The position numbers were made by a program, and so were the translations under genes. Below the pieces are notes generated by a model. It made no database searches. It saw nothing but the letters and a program-made list of their open reading frames with translations, and had not been told where the DNA came from. Below, in pieces: positions 7,149 through 14,091 of a DNA stretch of 44,983 nucleotides. Location of the stretch: NCBI RefSeq assembly GCF_000765215.1, contig NZ_JPJE01000014.1:1-44983 (forward strand), given 5' to 3'. Numbering within the stretch: the first letter of the stretch is position 1; each line of letters starts with the position of its first letter. Origin of the DNA: Eubacterium sp. ER2 (GTDB lineage: Bacteria; Bacillota; Clostridia; Lachnospirales; Lachnospiraceae).

Positions 7149-7765
7149 ATATTCCTTCATATATCTTTTCAATGTAGCACGAGATATATGGGCCTCTTCA
7201 CAGACAGCCGTTTCCCATTCCGGAGTATCCTTATATGCTTCGTAAAGCTGTAAAAAAGCCTCTTTATCCAGCTTGCGGGGCCTTCCATACCGTTCCCATT
7301 CTCCCCGCTTCTTCATGGCTTCGATGCCCTCTCTCTGTCTCTTCGCCCGCTTTTCTGTTTCCCATTGTGCCACGGCAGAAAAGACCTCTATCAAGATCTG
7401 ATTGACCATCTCCATAATCAAAGAGACCATAGAGCTTTCATATTTGGATGGATCGATTAGAGTGGTGGGGATCTCCAAGATCCATATTATTATCTTTTTC
7501 TCCTGGAAATATCTCAATTCCCGCAGGATTTCATCTCGGTCCCGTCCAATCCGATCCACCTCAGTAAAGATAATAATATCTCCTTTTTTACACGGCGCTT
7601 CAACCTCACATATTCTGCACGATCAAAATTTTTTCCGGTAGCCTTGTCACAATAAATTTTTTCTAATCGCAGGCCATGCTCATCACAGTATTGTGTGATC
7701 TGGAAAATACCACGGTCAAGATGCTGGCCTTGACCGGATACTCTATGATATCCATATATTTTCAT
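7140..7765 (-). pseudogene. Serine resolvase gene split by a -1 frameshift (possibly programmed)
   Basis: The N-terminal frame (7514-7765) carries the serine recombinase catalytic start YGYHRVSGQGQ with the active Ser. The C-terminal frame (7140-7559) carries DRIGRDRDEI, the long connecting helix region and an HTH tail. Together they make a resolvase of about 208 residues. The break falls at a run of six A on the minus strand (7584-7589), in the zero-frame context A-AAA-AAG (7583-7589), the classic -1 slippery heptamer. Slipping back one base gives the conserved KKGDIIIFTEVDRIGRD exactly. So this is either a pseudogene or sequencing slip in a homopolymer, or true programmed frameshifting. It lies five bases after the SprT-like gene. 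A resolvase would serve plasmid dimer resolution. Confidence 0.8.
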
Positions 7766-7770
7766 GTCCC

Positions 7771-8361
7771 CTATGCCTCCCTTTCCCTAAAGGCTATCAT
7801 TTCCATATAGCAATACCCGCATATAACTTTTGTGTCCTTGTCTCCTGTCACTTTTCTCTTACAGGCAGGACATATATAGGCATGTGCCTGTCCATCACTA
7901 TCCTGTATAAGCTTTTTCACTTTTTGTACATCGCTTTCAAACTCTGGAAGCTGACTTTGCTGGAGCTCTCTCACCTGCTCCTGACATCCCGTAACGATCG
8001 CCCCAAATTTGAGGTCTGGCTGAACAATAAGACCATAATCCTTAGCTACCTTGCGAAAATTCTCATTATGATAGCGTCCCTGTCGAGTAGTATCCTTAAT
8101 CTCATATATGTAGCAATAGATATGGACCATTTGATGAAGCAGCTCCTGCAGAATAGTGCCCTGCTCGATGCTTTTCATCAGACTGTCATAAGTGATCCGT
8201 ATCGTGATCGTTCCTCCAAAGATCAGCCCCCACTCATTTTTCCGTTCAATTTTCGATTGAACAATCAGAAAATCCGGAAGCGGCAGCATGCCATGGTATA
8301 GCTCCTTATTCAGAACTCTATATGTACGTAAAAAGAAATGTTGAATGTCATTTGTTGTCAT
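7771..8361 (-). CDS. SprT-like metalloprotease-fold protein with altered active site
   Basis: A 196-residue SprT-like (zincin) protein. The zinc motif region reads LLHQMVHIY (about residues 75-83) where the family normally has H-E-x-x-H, so the catalytic Glu is Gln; a third ligand His follows in RYHNENF. The C-terminus has a zinc ribbon with CPAC (about 164-167) and CGYC (about 181-184). SprT relatives act near DNA, cutting proteins attached to it. With Glu replaced, catalysis is doubtful while zinc and DNA binding may remain. It overlaps the upstream 123-residue gene by 14 bases and is followed by the recombinase, so the three are likely one operon. Confidence 0.75.
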   Translation of the reverse strand: MTTNDIQHFFLRTYRVLNKELYHGMLPLPDFLIVQSKIERKNEWGLIFGGTITIRITYDSLMKSIEQGTILQELLHQMVHIYCYIYEIKDTTRQGRYHNENFRKVAKDYGLIVQPDLKFGAIVTGCQEQVRELQQSQLPEFESDVQKVKKLIQDSDGQAHAYICPACKRKVTGDKDTKVICGYCYMEMIAFREREA

Positions 8362-8719
8362 TATTAATAATCCGTCCTGTTATTCCTAAAAGATTAGCCT
8401 GGATACACGTGTAGTTCAGCACAGCCTGGAATAGAACCACCGAAATTTTCACTCCCTCTGCTTCTGCCACCTTCTTAATCTCCTGATGCTGCACAGGATC
8501 CAGATAGATCTGATCTCTCACATCCCGATGGACATAGAGGGGATTGGTCCGGGCGGTGATCTTTAAACGGTCATCAATTTTTCTGTCTCCAGACAGAAAA
8601 TAATCCAGGGCTTTATATTGATACATTGTCTTTGTATAGCCTGTAATCTGCAGCACTTCGTTCTGCAGATATTTCAAGGCGGCTGTGACCGTATACTGTG
8701 ATGATTTTTTTTTCGCCAT
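8348..8719 (-). CDS. Hypothetical protein, 123 aa
   Basis: A soluble, mainly helical protein of 123 residues. I chose the ATG at 8719 because it has a GGAGG site at proper distance; the longer in-frame ATG at 8815 adds 32 residues without a ribosome binding site. The middle part (VRDQIYLDPVQHQEIKKVAEAEGVKISVVLFQAVLNY) has the look of a ribbon-helix-helix or related DNA-binding fold, but I am not certain. It is the first gene of a three-gene group with the SprT-like protein and the resolvase and reads away from parAB. Confidence 0.65.
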   Translation of the reverse strand: MAKKKSSQYTVTAALKYLQNEVLQITGYTKTMYQYKALDYFLSGDRKIDDRLKITARTNPLYVHRDVRDQIYLDPVQHQEIKKVAEAEGVKISVVLFQAVLNYTCIQANLLGITGRIINNDNK

Positions 8720-8921
8720 ATAACGTCCTCCGTTCCTTTCGTTCCAATCTATACGAAAAATAAGAATTTTACGTACAAAACGCACCGGTATTGTAAGACA
8801 ATAAAGGATACTCAAAAAAGCAGCGTTTTTTATGTCTACTTATTTTCCCGGCTTTCCGCTCCTTTTTTGAATTGTGTACACACTTTTGTTATGTCGCCAC
8901 TATCCTGCTGTTATGGAAGGA

Positions 8922-8939
8922 GGTGCCATTTCTGGCACC
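8922..8939. repeat. Dispersed GGTGCCA hairpin, copy 3
   Basis: Stem arms 8922-8928 and 8933-8939; the loop is TTTC on the plus strand, GAAA on the minus strand. It sits 7 bases after the parB stop codon. There is no clear U-tract in the parB direction. Confidence 0.75.
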
Positions 8940-8945
8940 CTTCCT

Positions 8946-9938
8946 TTACGCTAATAATTTTTCAAGATTTCTTAAGGCCTTCAGATAGCTCATGTACTGC
9001 TTTTCGTCCAGATAGACCGCCTTTTTCTCGATCCCGGCAGTGAGCTCTTTGATATCCTCCGCCCATGTTCTTGCGTCAATCTTGTGCTCCTCTGTCTTCT
9101 CCTCTTTCCCGCTCTGCTTCTCTTCCTTTTTCTTCTCATGAACAAGCAGAGTGTCAGAATTAATTACGTCATTTTTGGCAAGGATCTCCTTCTGCTCTTC
9201 TGGCTCCATCTTGGCAATCTTTTCTGCAGTCTGGATATTGACCTTGTTATCCAGCATAGCATTTTTCAGCTCCTCGACACCCTTTTTTTCTACGGTCTCG
9301 TACTTGCTGATCTGGCCAGTAGATACGCCCATGGCGCCGGCGACAAATTCCCTCTTCTTCACGCCCTTCAGCTCCTGTGTAACCTCCTCGCCATCCTGAT
9401 CCACGCCAACGGGGATACAGGTCACTCCCTGTGCCTTCAGTTCCTTATAGATTTCGGTAAACATCCGGTACTCCAGCAGCTTATCAGCTTCCGTCTTCTC
9501 CCTTGTCTGGTTCGTGGACAAGATCGCCAGATTTTCCTTCAGGTCCTCGGAAAGCGGCAGCTTGATATCATCCAGATTTTTCACCACGCAGGGTACACTG
9601 TCAATAGCCCACTTGCCTTCTTTCTGCAGCATCTGTATCGCCTTCAGTCTTCTATGTCCGGTCAGCAGGACATAGCCGCCCTTTCCATCCTTTCGTACAA
9701 CAAGCGGCTGCTCCAGTCCGTTCTGGTCAATAAGCTGTGCCAGCTCCTCAATCCCGTCCATGGAAAACTGATTTTTCTTGTTCGGGATAATATCCGAAAT
9801 CTTGATATATTCAATCTCCATTTTGACAGTCTGCATTTTTGTGGACTCCCCATTTAAAAGTCCTGTTCCAATACCGCCCTGCGGCTTTTCCATCTTTTTT
9901 TCTATTTCTCCACCCATAGGGATCTTAAACTTTCCCAT
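8946..9938 (-). CDS. parB: ParB-family partition protein
   Basis: A 330-residue ParB/Spo0J-type protein for plasmid partition. After a variable head, residues 40-150 form the N-terminal ParB domain with the CTP-binding motif LTGHRRLKA (about 92-100). A central helix-turn-helix region follows (about 200-230, GAMGVSTGQISKYETV), then a Glu/Lys-rich linker and a C-terminal dimer region. It follows parA by 16 bases in one operon. A copy of the 22-bp dyad (site D, 9151-9172) lies inside the gene, which recalls the parS site inside spo0J of Bacillus subtilis; whether this dyad is the centromere is an inference. Confidence 0.93.
   Translation of the reverse strand: MGKFKIPMGGEIEKKMEKPQGGIGTGLLNGESTKMQTVKMEIEYIKISDIIPNKKNQFSMDGIEELAQLIDQNGLEQPLVVRKDGKGGYVLLTGHRRLKAIQMLQKEGKWAIDSVPCVVKNLDDIKLPLSEDLKENLAILSTNQTREKTEADKLLEYRMFTEIYKELKAQGVTCIPVGVDQDGEEVTQELKGVKKREFVAGAMGVSTGQISKYETVEKKGVEELKNAMLDNKVNIQTAEKIAKMEPEEQKEILAKNDVINSDTLLVHEKKKEEKQSGKEEKTEEHKIDARTWAEDIKELTAGIEKKAVYLDEKQYMSYLKALRNLEKLLA
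9151..9172. promoter_or_regulatory. 22-bp dyad, site D, inside parB
   Basis: GTGTCA, GA, ATTAAT, TA, CGTCAT: 19 of 22 bases match site C at 7127. The core TGTCA...ATTAAT...CGTCA is symmetric. Chance alone is unlikely but the site is constrained by coding sequence. Candidate parS. Confidence 0.4.
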
Positions 9939-9954
9939 ATATCCGTCATCCTTT

Positions 9955-10857
9955 CTATTCCTCTTCTAAAACTTCCTTTACAAAGGCTCTCTCTTCCTGG
10001 AGCCGATCAGAATTTAAAAAGCTCTCCCTGTCCTCTGCCATGATATACTCGGCCAGCTTCCAATAGCTCTCTGTCACACTGCTGGGGTTTTTCTTGCTGT
10101 CCAGCTCCAAAAGCGGCTCCGCCTGGAAGCTGTTCTGCTCCAGCAGCTTGGATGTCCCTATGAAAATGGGGAGCAGCACCTTGTCCGGGAGTACGTTATA
10201 TAAGAACTTGAATGTTTCTCTGGAAACCCTCTTATTTTTGTTAAACTGTGTAAAGAAGATCCCTGCCACCTTCAGCCTCGGGTTGTAGGACTGTACGGTA
10301 TTGATCAGATTGTAGGAGATTGCAATACCCAGGCAGGAGTTTCCATCCGTCCTGGTAGGTATGTAGACCTCATCCGCAGCCACCAGACCATTGATATTTA
10401 AAATATTGATGGATGGCGAGCAATCGATCAGGCAATAATCATATTCATCCTCTACCTTCTCCAGCTGCATCCGGAGCCGGAACTGCTGTGGCGTTGTGAT
10501 ATCGGCCTGCAGCCTGTTTTCCACTTCCGCCAGCGTCAGATAGGATGGCACGATGTCCAGATTATCATAGTTGGTCCGGATGATGCATTTATGGATATCC
10601 AGCTTCGGATCCATGAGTGCGTCCTCCACAGAATAGAGCTCCTTGTTTTTCCATTCCCCATTCCAGATATTGAGGAACATGCTGTAAAAATCCATGTTCG
10701 GATTGAACATGCCCGATGTGTTCCCCTGGGGATCCAAATCGACAACCAGGACCCTTTTTCCCTTGTGCGCAAGCATGTCTGACAATGTAGTGATAGATGC
10801 GGTCTTCCCCACACCCCCCTTATTGTTCAGCATGGCGCAGACTTTCATTTTTCCCAT
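9955..10857 (-). CDS. parA: ParA-family partition ATPase
   Basis: A 300-residue ParA/Soj ATPase. The deviant Walker A motif is KGGVGKT (13-19) near the N-terminus, with VVDLDPQGNTSG (about 38-49) as Walker A' and CLIDCSP (about 138-144) as Walker B. There is no N-terminal HTH, so it is the short (Ib/Soj-like) type, with a long C-terminal tail. It binds nucleoid DNA and moves ParB-bound plasmid copies. The ATG at 10857 has an AAGGAGG site. It is expressed from the promoter at 10898-10926 and followed by parB after 16 bases. Confidence 0.95.
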   Translation of the reverse strand: MGKMKVCAMLNNKGGVGKTASITTLSDMLAHKGKRVLVVDLDPQGNTSGMFNPNMDFYSMFLNIWNGEWKNKELYSVEDALMDPKLDIHKCIIRTNYDNLDIVPSYLTLAEVENRLQADITTPQQFRLRMQLEKVEDEYDYCLIDCSPSINILNINGLVAADEVYIPTRTDGNSCLGIAISYNLINTVQSYNPRLKVAGIFFTQFNKNKRVSRETFKFLYNVLPDKVLLPIFIGTSKLLEQNSFQAEPLLELDSKKNPSSVTESYWKLAEYIMAEDRESFLNSDRLQEERAFVKEVLEEE

Positions 10858-10897
10858 TGTTTAACCTCCTTAAAGATGTATTATTTATTACACTAAC

Positions 10898-10926
10898 ATT
10901 ATACCGCATTTGCAGTCATTTGTCAA
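10898..10926 (-). promoter_or_regulatory. parAB promoter
   Basis: On the minus strand TTGACA (10921-10926), 17 bases and TATAAT (10898-10903), full consensus. The spacer holds a dyad ACTGCA-AA-TGCGGT (10903-10916) that recurs in the ssb promoter, so the two may share a regulator. Confidence 0.85.
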
Positions 10927-10944
10927 GAAAGCGGTAAAACTTAA

Positions 10945-10962
10945 GGTGCCAAAAATGGCACC
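10945..10962 (-). terminator. Dispersed GGTGCCA hairpin, copy 4, after the relaxase gene
   Basis: The relaxase stop codon TAA runs straight into the hairpin; the stem extends to 10 bp (TAAGGTGCCA with TGGCACCTTA) around a TTTT loop on the minus strand and is followed by AGTTTT. Likely a weak terminator between the mob operon and the parAB promoter. Confidence 0.65.
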
Positions 10963-12189
10963 TTACTCTCTGCCGGGAAGATCTATTTCATCTATACTCC
11001 TGCCCTGCAGTAAGGCTTCATGTATCCGTTCATTCAAATAGTCTTCATAGGTATTTTTCATGCTATTATTCATTTGCCTCATCACAAAAAGGAGGCTTCC
11101 CCGTGATGCGGTCCTTCTTCCAGAGCCTTTTTCCTCCGGAGGGGCGCTCCGGTTCATCCTGTCATATTCTCTTACCTCTTTAAGGATAACATTTCCCATG
11201 CGTGTATACAAATCATTTATTTTATTATCCATGTATTTTCTGTCCGTCCGGCCATAAGCTCTCTGATATGCCTCGGACTGTCTGGCGATGACCTGCTTCA
11301 GACTGTTCAATTCATCTTCCCTGTACCTTCGCATGAATTGACTGCTCAGCCTGTCGATCAGTTCTCTTTTGTCCGCCATGATGGGGTTGTTATAGTTCCA
11401 CAGCTTTCTGTCACAATCCGGCATGTTCTTGTAAAGCTCCAGGAAGAGATCCCGCAGCTGCGGGTCCCGGTGCAGGTCTTTCTTTCCTGCCACGATGTTC
11501 TCCCGTATCATATGATTGATCTGATAGTTCACTTCCCTTGTCCGGAGGATCTCATTGACTACGGTGCTCTTACAAGCAGCTATACTCTTGTACTGGAACC
11601 GCCCCACATATTCCAGGTGTGTCACGGGCCGTCCGGCCTGATCCAGCAGAGGCTCCCGGCTCTTGCCGCTTTTGTACACAGGAAACTCCTTTTTTCGCCT
11701 CTGTGGGACCGGCTCCGCTGTTGCGACATGGATATGGATGTTATCTGTGTTATAGTGGATCGCAGCTGACCAGATGGCATTTTCAAGGCCTTCCTTCTTC
11801 AGCATTTTTTCCACGGCGTTCCTCGTGATCTCCTTGATCCGCTTTTCATCCAGGCTATGGTCCTCCGGGCTGTATAGGCCATTTTCAGCAAGCCAGTTAT
11901 TATCAAAGGAAATAACGGTCTGCCACATAAGGGAGCCATTTTCCTGGGCTGTTTCAAAGAGCTTTTTCAGCCCCCTTTTATCCTGCTTGGTAAGGGCGTC
12001 CTGATGCCTGGTAAAAAGTCCCGTGCTCTTTTCGGGATTTCCCATATAATCCTGGTATAAGTTCCAGCTTTTTGTGCCATTTTTAATTTTGGCATTTTTC
12101 CGGTCTATATAATCCACATAGCTCTGGTACGCATCTGATCCGGGCCGGCAAAATTTAGTGACCACCACAACACCTGGTTTTGTATCCAT
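10963..12189 (-). CDS. mobL: Relaxase, MobL/MobP family
   Basis: A 408-residue DNA relaxase that nicks oriT and leads the strand into the recipient. The N-terminus reads VVVVTKFCRPGSDAYQSYVDYIDR, typical of MobL/MobP relaxases of Bacillota. A histidine cluster, His145, His152 and His154 (HYNTDNIHIH), forms the HUH metal site. The catalytic Tyr is probably one of those in the SYVDYI region (about 24-27). Residues after 200 are helical and highly charged. It follows two small DNA-binding genes closely (6 bases after the 12196-12591 gene). Length is normal for mobilisation relaxases without a fused helicase. Confidence 0.9.
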   Translation of the reverse strand: MDTKPGVVVVTKFCRPGSDAYQSYVDYIDRKNAKIKNGTKSWNLYQDYMGNPEKSTGLFTRHQDALTKQDKRGLKKLFETAQENGSLMWQTVISFDNNWLAENGLYSPEDHSLDEKRIKEITRNAVEKMLKKEGLENAIWSAAIHYNTDNIHIHVATAEPVPQRRKKEFPVYKSGKSREPLLDQAGRPVTHLEYVGRFQYKSIAACKSTVVNEILRTREVNYQINHMIRENIVAGKKDLHRDPQLRDLFLELYKNMPDCDRKLWNYNNPIMADKRELIDRLSSQFMRRYREDELNSLKQVIARQSEAYQRAYGRTDRKYMDNKINDLYTRMGNVILKEVREYDRMNRSAPPEEKGSGRRTASRGSLLFVMRQMNNSMKNTYEDYLNERIHEALLQGRSIDEIDLPGRE

Positions 12190-12195
12190 GCGCTT

Positions 12196-12591
12196 CTATC
12201 CTTTCCTGCGATTATCCTTCTGCTGCTTAAAGTGAGCCAGCTTCCTTTTCAAAATATCCCTTGACCGTGCCAGCACAGGGCTTTCAATATCCTCCACAGG
12301 GATACAATCCTCAATCCCCTGCTGGAACAGAAAGGTATTGGCCACGTCCAGAAGCATAGTCGTGTTCCTCTCAGCCATGGTAGAGGACCACTTGAGCCTC
12401 TCATGGAAACCCTTGGCCTCTGCTTCATAGGTTTGGATCGCTTCCTTGATCAGTTCCTTCTGATCCTCCTGCTCCTGATAACGGCACAGGATATACCGTA
12501 ATGCGGCCACTTCGCTTCCCAGCTCCTGCTCCTTCTTCACCCTGTCCAGCAGGGCCACTTCCTGCTCCGATAGCTCAAATAATTTCCGCAT
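12196..12591 (-). CDS. Mobilisation accessory protein, 131 aa
   Basis: A 131-residue helical, charged protein. The ATG at 12591 (MRKLFELSEQEV) has an AAGGAGAAG site; the longer frame from 12627 would run through the GGTGCCA hairpin and is unlikely. It lies between a ribbon-helix-helix gene and the relaxase with short gaps, so it is most likely a MobC-like relaxosome part that helps open or bend oriT. Similarity to a named family is not certain. The hairpin at 12611-12628 lies just upstream of its ribosome binding site. Confidence 0.75.
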   Translation of the reverse strand: MRKLFELSEQEVALLDRVKKEQELGSEVAALRYILCRYQEQEDQKELIKEAIQTYEAEAKGFHERLKWSSTMAERNTTMLLDVANTFLFQQGIEDCIPVEDIESPVLARSRDILKRKLAHFKQQKDNRRKG

Positions 12592-12610
12592 GCTCTTCTC
12601 CTTCTTTAAG

Positions 12611-12628
12611 GGTGCCATTTCTGGCACC
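12611..12628 (-). repeat. Dispersed GGTGCCA hairpin, copy 5, inside the mob operon
   Basis: The hairpin starts within the TAG stop codon of the upstream gene. On the message strand the loop is GAAA, a GNRA-type tetraloop, and no U-tract follows. It sits between two co-oriented genes, so it is unlikely to be a plain terminator. Confidence 0.75.
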
Positions 12629-12879
12629 TACAATTTTTCTACAACCCTCTGCAGGAGCAGATTATTTTCTTCCATGCAGGCGTGGAGGGAGGAGACTACC
12701 TCCGCCATATCACGCACCAGATTTTCATAGCGGTCCTGCGTCCGGATGAGATCCTCCGACAGCGCCGCCTGTTCAAGCAGATCTTTAATATATTGCTCTC
12801 TGCTCAGATTTTTCTTTTTTGCCAAGCTGCTCAGCTTAAAAGCCACATCCTCTGGCACGTTCCGTAAAGTGATCACCAT
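12628..12879 (-). CDS. Ribbon-helix-helix mobilisation accessory protein, 83 aa
   Basis: An 83-residue protein beginning MVITLRNVPEDVAFKLSSLA, the pattern of an Arc/MetJ/CopG-type ribbon-helix-helix (one strand then helices, residues 1-45), followed by a helical tail. I chose the ATG at 12879 because the GGAGGTG site sits just before it; the in-frame ATG at 12894 overlaps that site. As the first gene of the mob operon next to the hairpin-rich region 12996-13167 it probably binds oriT and represses its own promoter (12906-12934). Confidence 0.8.
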   Translation of the reverse strand: MVITLRNVPEDVAFKLSSLAKKKNLSREQYIKDLLEQAALSEDLIRTQDRYENLVRDMAEVVSSLHACMEENNLLLQRVVEKL

Positions 12880-12896
12880 ATTTAGCACCTCCATCA

Positions 12897-12910
12897 GCTA
12901 TAAATACAGT
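12897..12910. promoter_or_regulatory. Candidate operator in the mob promoter
   Basis: On the minus strand ACTGTATTTATAGC, matching the ACTGYAATTRCAGT dyad of the ssb promoter at 11 of 14 positions. A half-related copy (ACTGTAAATA) lies at 12945-12954. It overlaps the -10 box. Confidence 0.4.
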
Positions 12911-12934
12911 AACATATTTAAAGGAAAAGGACAA
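12906..12934 (-). promoter_or_regulatory. Candidate mob operon promoter
   Basis: On the minus strand TTGTCC (12929-12934), 17 bases and TACTGT (12906-12911). Each box matches consensus at four of six bases, so this is moderate. Confidence 0.45.
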
Positions 12935-12960
12935 TATTTATATATATTTACAGTCATTTA

Positions 12961-13190
12961 TATATACATTACTTCTCCACTGCATCCAAGAAAACCCCAG
13001 GCTTTGCCTGGGCTGCACGCATGCGTGCAGTCAGTTTTCCCTTATGCTCTTTTTTTGCCTCCGGGTGCAGCTCTTCTCCTTACGTGCCATTTCTGGCACC
13101 TTTTATCTGAAATGCCCCTTCCGGGGCTCCAGTATGAAAAAGGACAGCATCTGTAAGGTGCTGTCCTGCGCTTATCTTTCCATGATGGCA
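12961..13190. other. Hairpin-rich region, candidate oriT
   Basis: Upstream of the mob operon lie CCCAGGC-TTT-GCCTGGG (12996-13012), a perfect 18-bp palindrome (13013-13030), a GGTGCCA-type hairpin (13083-13100), GCCCC-TTCC-GGGGC (13114-13127) and AGGACAGCA/TGCTGTCCT (13141-13167). Inverted repeats next to the relaxase operon are typical of oriT. No nic site can be named from sequence alone. Confidence 0.45.
13083..13100. repeat. Dispersed GGTGCCA hairpin, copy 6 (outer pair lost)
   Basis: GTGCCA (13084-13089), loop TTTC, TGGCAC (13094-13099); the outermost G is C here. T-rich sequence follows on the plus strand. Confidence 0.65.
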
Positions 13191-13219
13191 TTGTATACGG
13201 GCTCCCCCTGTGTTATACT
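13191..13219 (+). promoter_or_regulatory. Promoter of the type I toxin message
   Basis: TTGTAT (13191-13196), 17 bases, TATACT (13214-13219). Expected start near 13226, about 40 bases before the toxin start codon. Confidence 0.65.
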
Positions 13220-13266
13220 TCTTCATGTTACCGCCCCTACACTGGTACAGGAAGGGGGTGTTTCTG

Positions 13267-13353
13267 GTGGAATATGTAATATCTTTTCTTATCGCCGTTA
13301 CGGCTGGTGTAGCCTGCCACTACATCATCAAATGGTTAGATGGCGATCAGTAG
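13267..13353 (+). CDS. Small membrane toxin, par/Fst-like type I system, 28 aa
   Basis: A 28-residue peptide starting with GTG (13267) after a GGGGGTG ribosome binding site. It has one membrane segment (ISFLIAVTAGVACHYI) and a short charged tail KWLDGDQ, the design of type I toxins in Clostridia and of Fst. Bases GCCCCT (about 13231-13236) can pair with AGGGGG at the ribosome site and may hide it. A perfect 13-bp bidirectional terminator follows (13395-13426), and an opposing promoter (13476-13504) drives a short antisense-side RNA. A sequence around the toxin start (13264-13296) is repeated within that RNA (13435-13468). Convergent RNAs, a shared terminator and direct repeats match the par locus of pAD1. 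Toxicity is inferred. Confidence 0.75.
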   Translation: MEYVISFLIAVTAGVACHYIIKWLDGDQ

Positions 13354-13394
13354 ACGGTAACTAGCCTGGGCCTAAGCCACCCTTAACGGAATAG

Positions 13395-13426
13395 AAAACC
13401 CCGGAGAGTGCCATCTCCGGGGTTTT
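13395..13426. terminator. Shared bidirectional terminator of the type I locus
   Basis: AAAACCCCGGAGA (13395-13407), loop GTGCCA, TCTCCGGGGTTTT (13414-13426). The A and T runs let it stop RNA from both sides. Confidence 0.85.
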
Positions 13427-13434
13427 CGCTGCTC

Positions 13435-13468
13435 CTGGTGGAACAAAGCATAATATCTTTTCTTTGCC
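13435..13468 (+). repeat. Direct repeat of the toxin start region
   Basis: CTGGTGGAA, seven variable bases, then TAATATCTTTTCTT and TGCC repeats the toxin initiation region at 13264-13296 with a few differences. This corresponds to the paired direct repeats of par-type loci. Confidence 0.65.
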
Positions 13469-13475
13469 TACAGGC

Positions 13476-13504
13476 AGTATAGCACATCCGCCTGTCATAT
13501 GCAA
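13476..13504 (-). promoter_or_regulatory. Promoter of the RNA antitoxin
   Basis: On the minus strand TTGCAT (13499-13504), 17 bases, TATACT (13476-13481). Confidence 0.65.
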
Positions 13505-13964
13505 GTATATGTCCCCAACTCGTTTTTTATACTCGTAAATTCTCTAAAAGATAATCCCGGAATGTCTTTTTTCGTCCTACGGCATATTCCATGAAAAATA
13601 GAAAAGGCACTATTAAGAAAGAGCAGCACAGCACAGATTGCTGTTCTGCTCTTGTCTGTCCATCCGTCACGGGCGGACCGGCAGGTCAAGGGCGGCCGCC
13701 CTGCGGACGTGCATTTTACCCTTTACCTCCCGGGCTGGCTGTGACACCTCCCGCAGCCGCTCCTCTCTTTATCTGAGAAAAAACGGCTTATTCACTTTTG
13801 TGTTATACTGTATCATTTGCCTCTGGACACTTTTTCCGCTTTGGACGTGCATTTCTACAGGTGGCTTTTTAAACTTACGGCAGAAAATCGACCGTTTTTC
13901 GTTTATGCTATGCTCTTTTTGTAACTTATTAATGTTGTTTCAAATTTACCGGGAGGTGATATAT
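13505..13964. other. Non-coding region between two small-peptide loci
   Basis: No credible gene. Seen here: a 14-bp palindrome AGGGCGGCCGCCCT (13689-13702), a direct repeat GGACGTGCATTT (13705-13716 and 13843-13854) and an extended -10 TGTGTTATACT around 13799-13809 that could start the message of the next peptide. Confidence 0.5.
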
Positions 13965-14075
13965 ATGCTTACGCTACAGGAAGTATTCCTCTACGTATTG
14001 GCGAATGTAATCGTCTACTTAATAAATTCACAGCTGGATACAATACGTAAGAGGAAAGCCTCAAAGGCCTCCTAG
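13965..14075 (+). CDS. Second small membrane peptide, type I toxin-like, 36 aa
   Basis: A 36-residue peptide with a GGGAGGTG ribosome binding site 7 bases before ATG. It begins MLTLQEVFLYVLANVIVY, one hydrophobic helix, and ends with a strongly basic tail (IRKRKASKAS). A strong bidirectional terminator follows at 14092-14122, as in the 13.3-kb locus. Short hydrophobic peptide, basic tail, long untranslated leader and GC-rich terminator are all typical of type I toxins. I could not find a convincing antisense promoter, so the antitoxin is not identified. Confidence 0.6.
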   Translation: MLTLQEVFLYVLANVIVYLINSQLDTIRKRKASKAS

Positions 14076-14091
14076 GCCAGCTCTCCAGACG

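Larger units (their letters stand above)
13395..13469 (-). ncRNA. Candidate RNA antitoxin, about 75 nt
   Basis: Transcribed leftward from the promoter at 13476-13504 and ending in the shared terminator. It carries the complement of the direct repeat CTGGTGGAA...TAATATCTTTTCTT, which also covers the toxin start, so it can pair with the toxin ribosome binding region as RNA II does in the par locus. Confidence 0.6.

Noticed and set aside
8357-8378. Fifth copy of the 22-bp dyad near the SprT-like start
   Set aside because: Only one half matches; about eight of 22 bases differ.
9084-9857. 257-residue plus-strand frame opposite parB
   Set aside because: Hydrophobic mirror of a charged coding sequence; parB is clear on the other strand.
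12628-12894. RHH accessory gene starting at 12894
   Set aside because: The GGAGGTG ribosome site lies inside this version; ATG 12879 is better placed.
13638-14075. 145-residue frame ending with the small membrane peptide
   Set aside because: Only the last 36 codons have a ribosome site and toxin-like sequence; the upstream part is low-quality sequence without a start signal.
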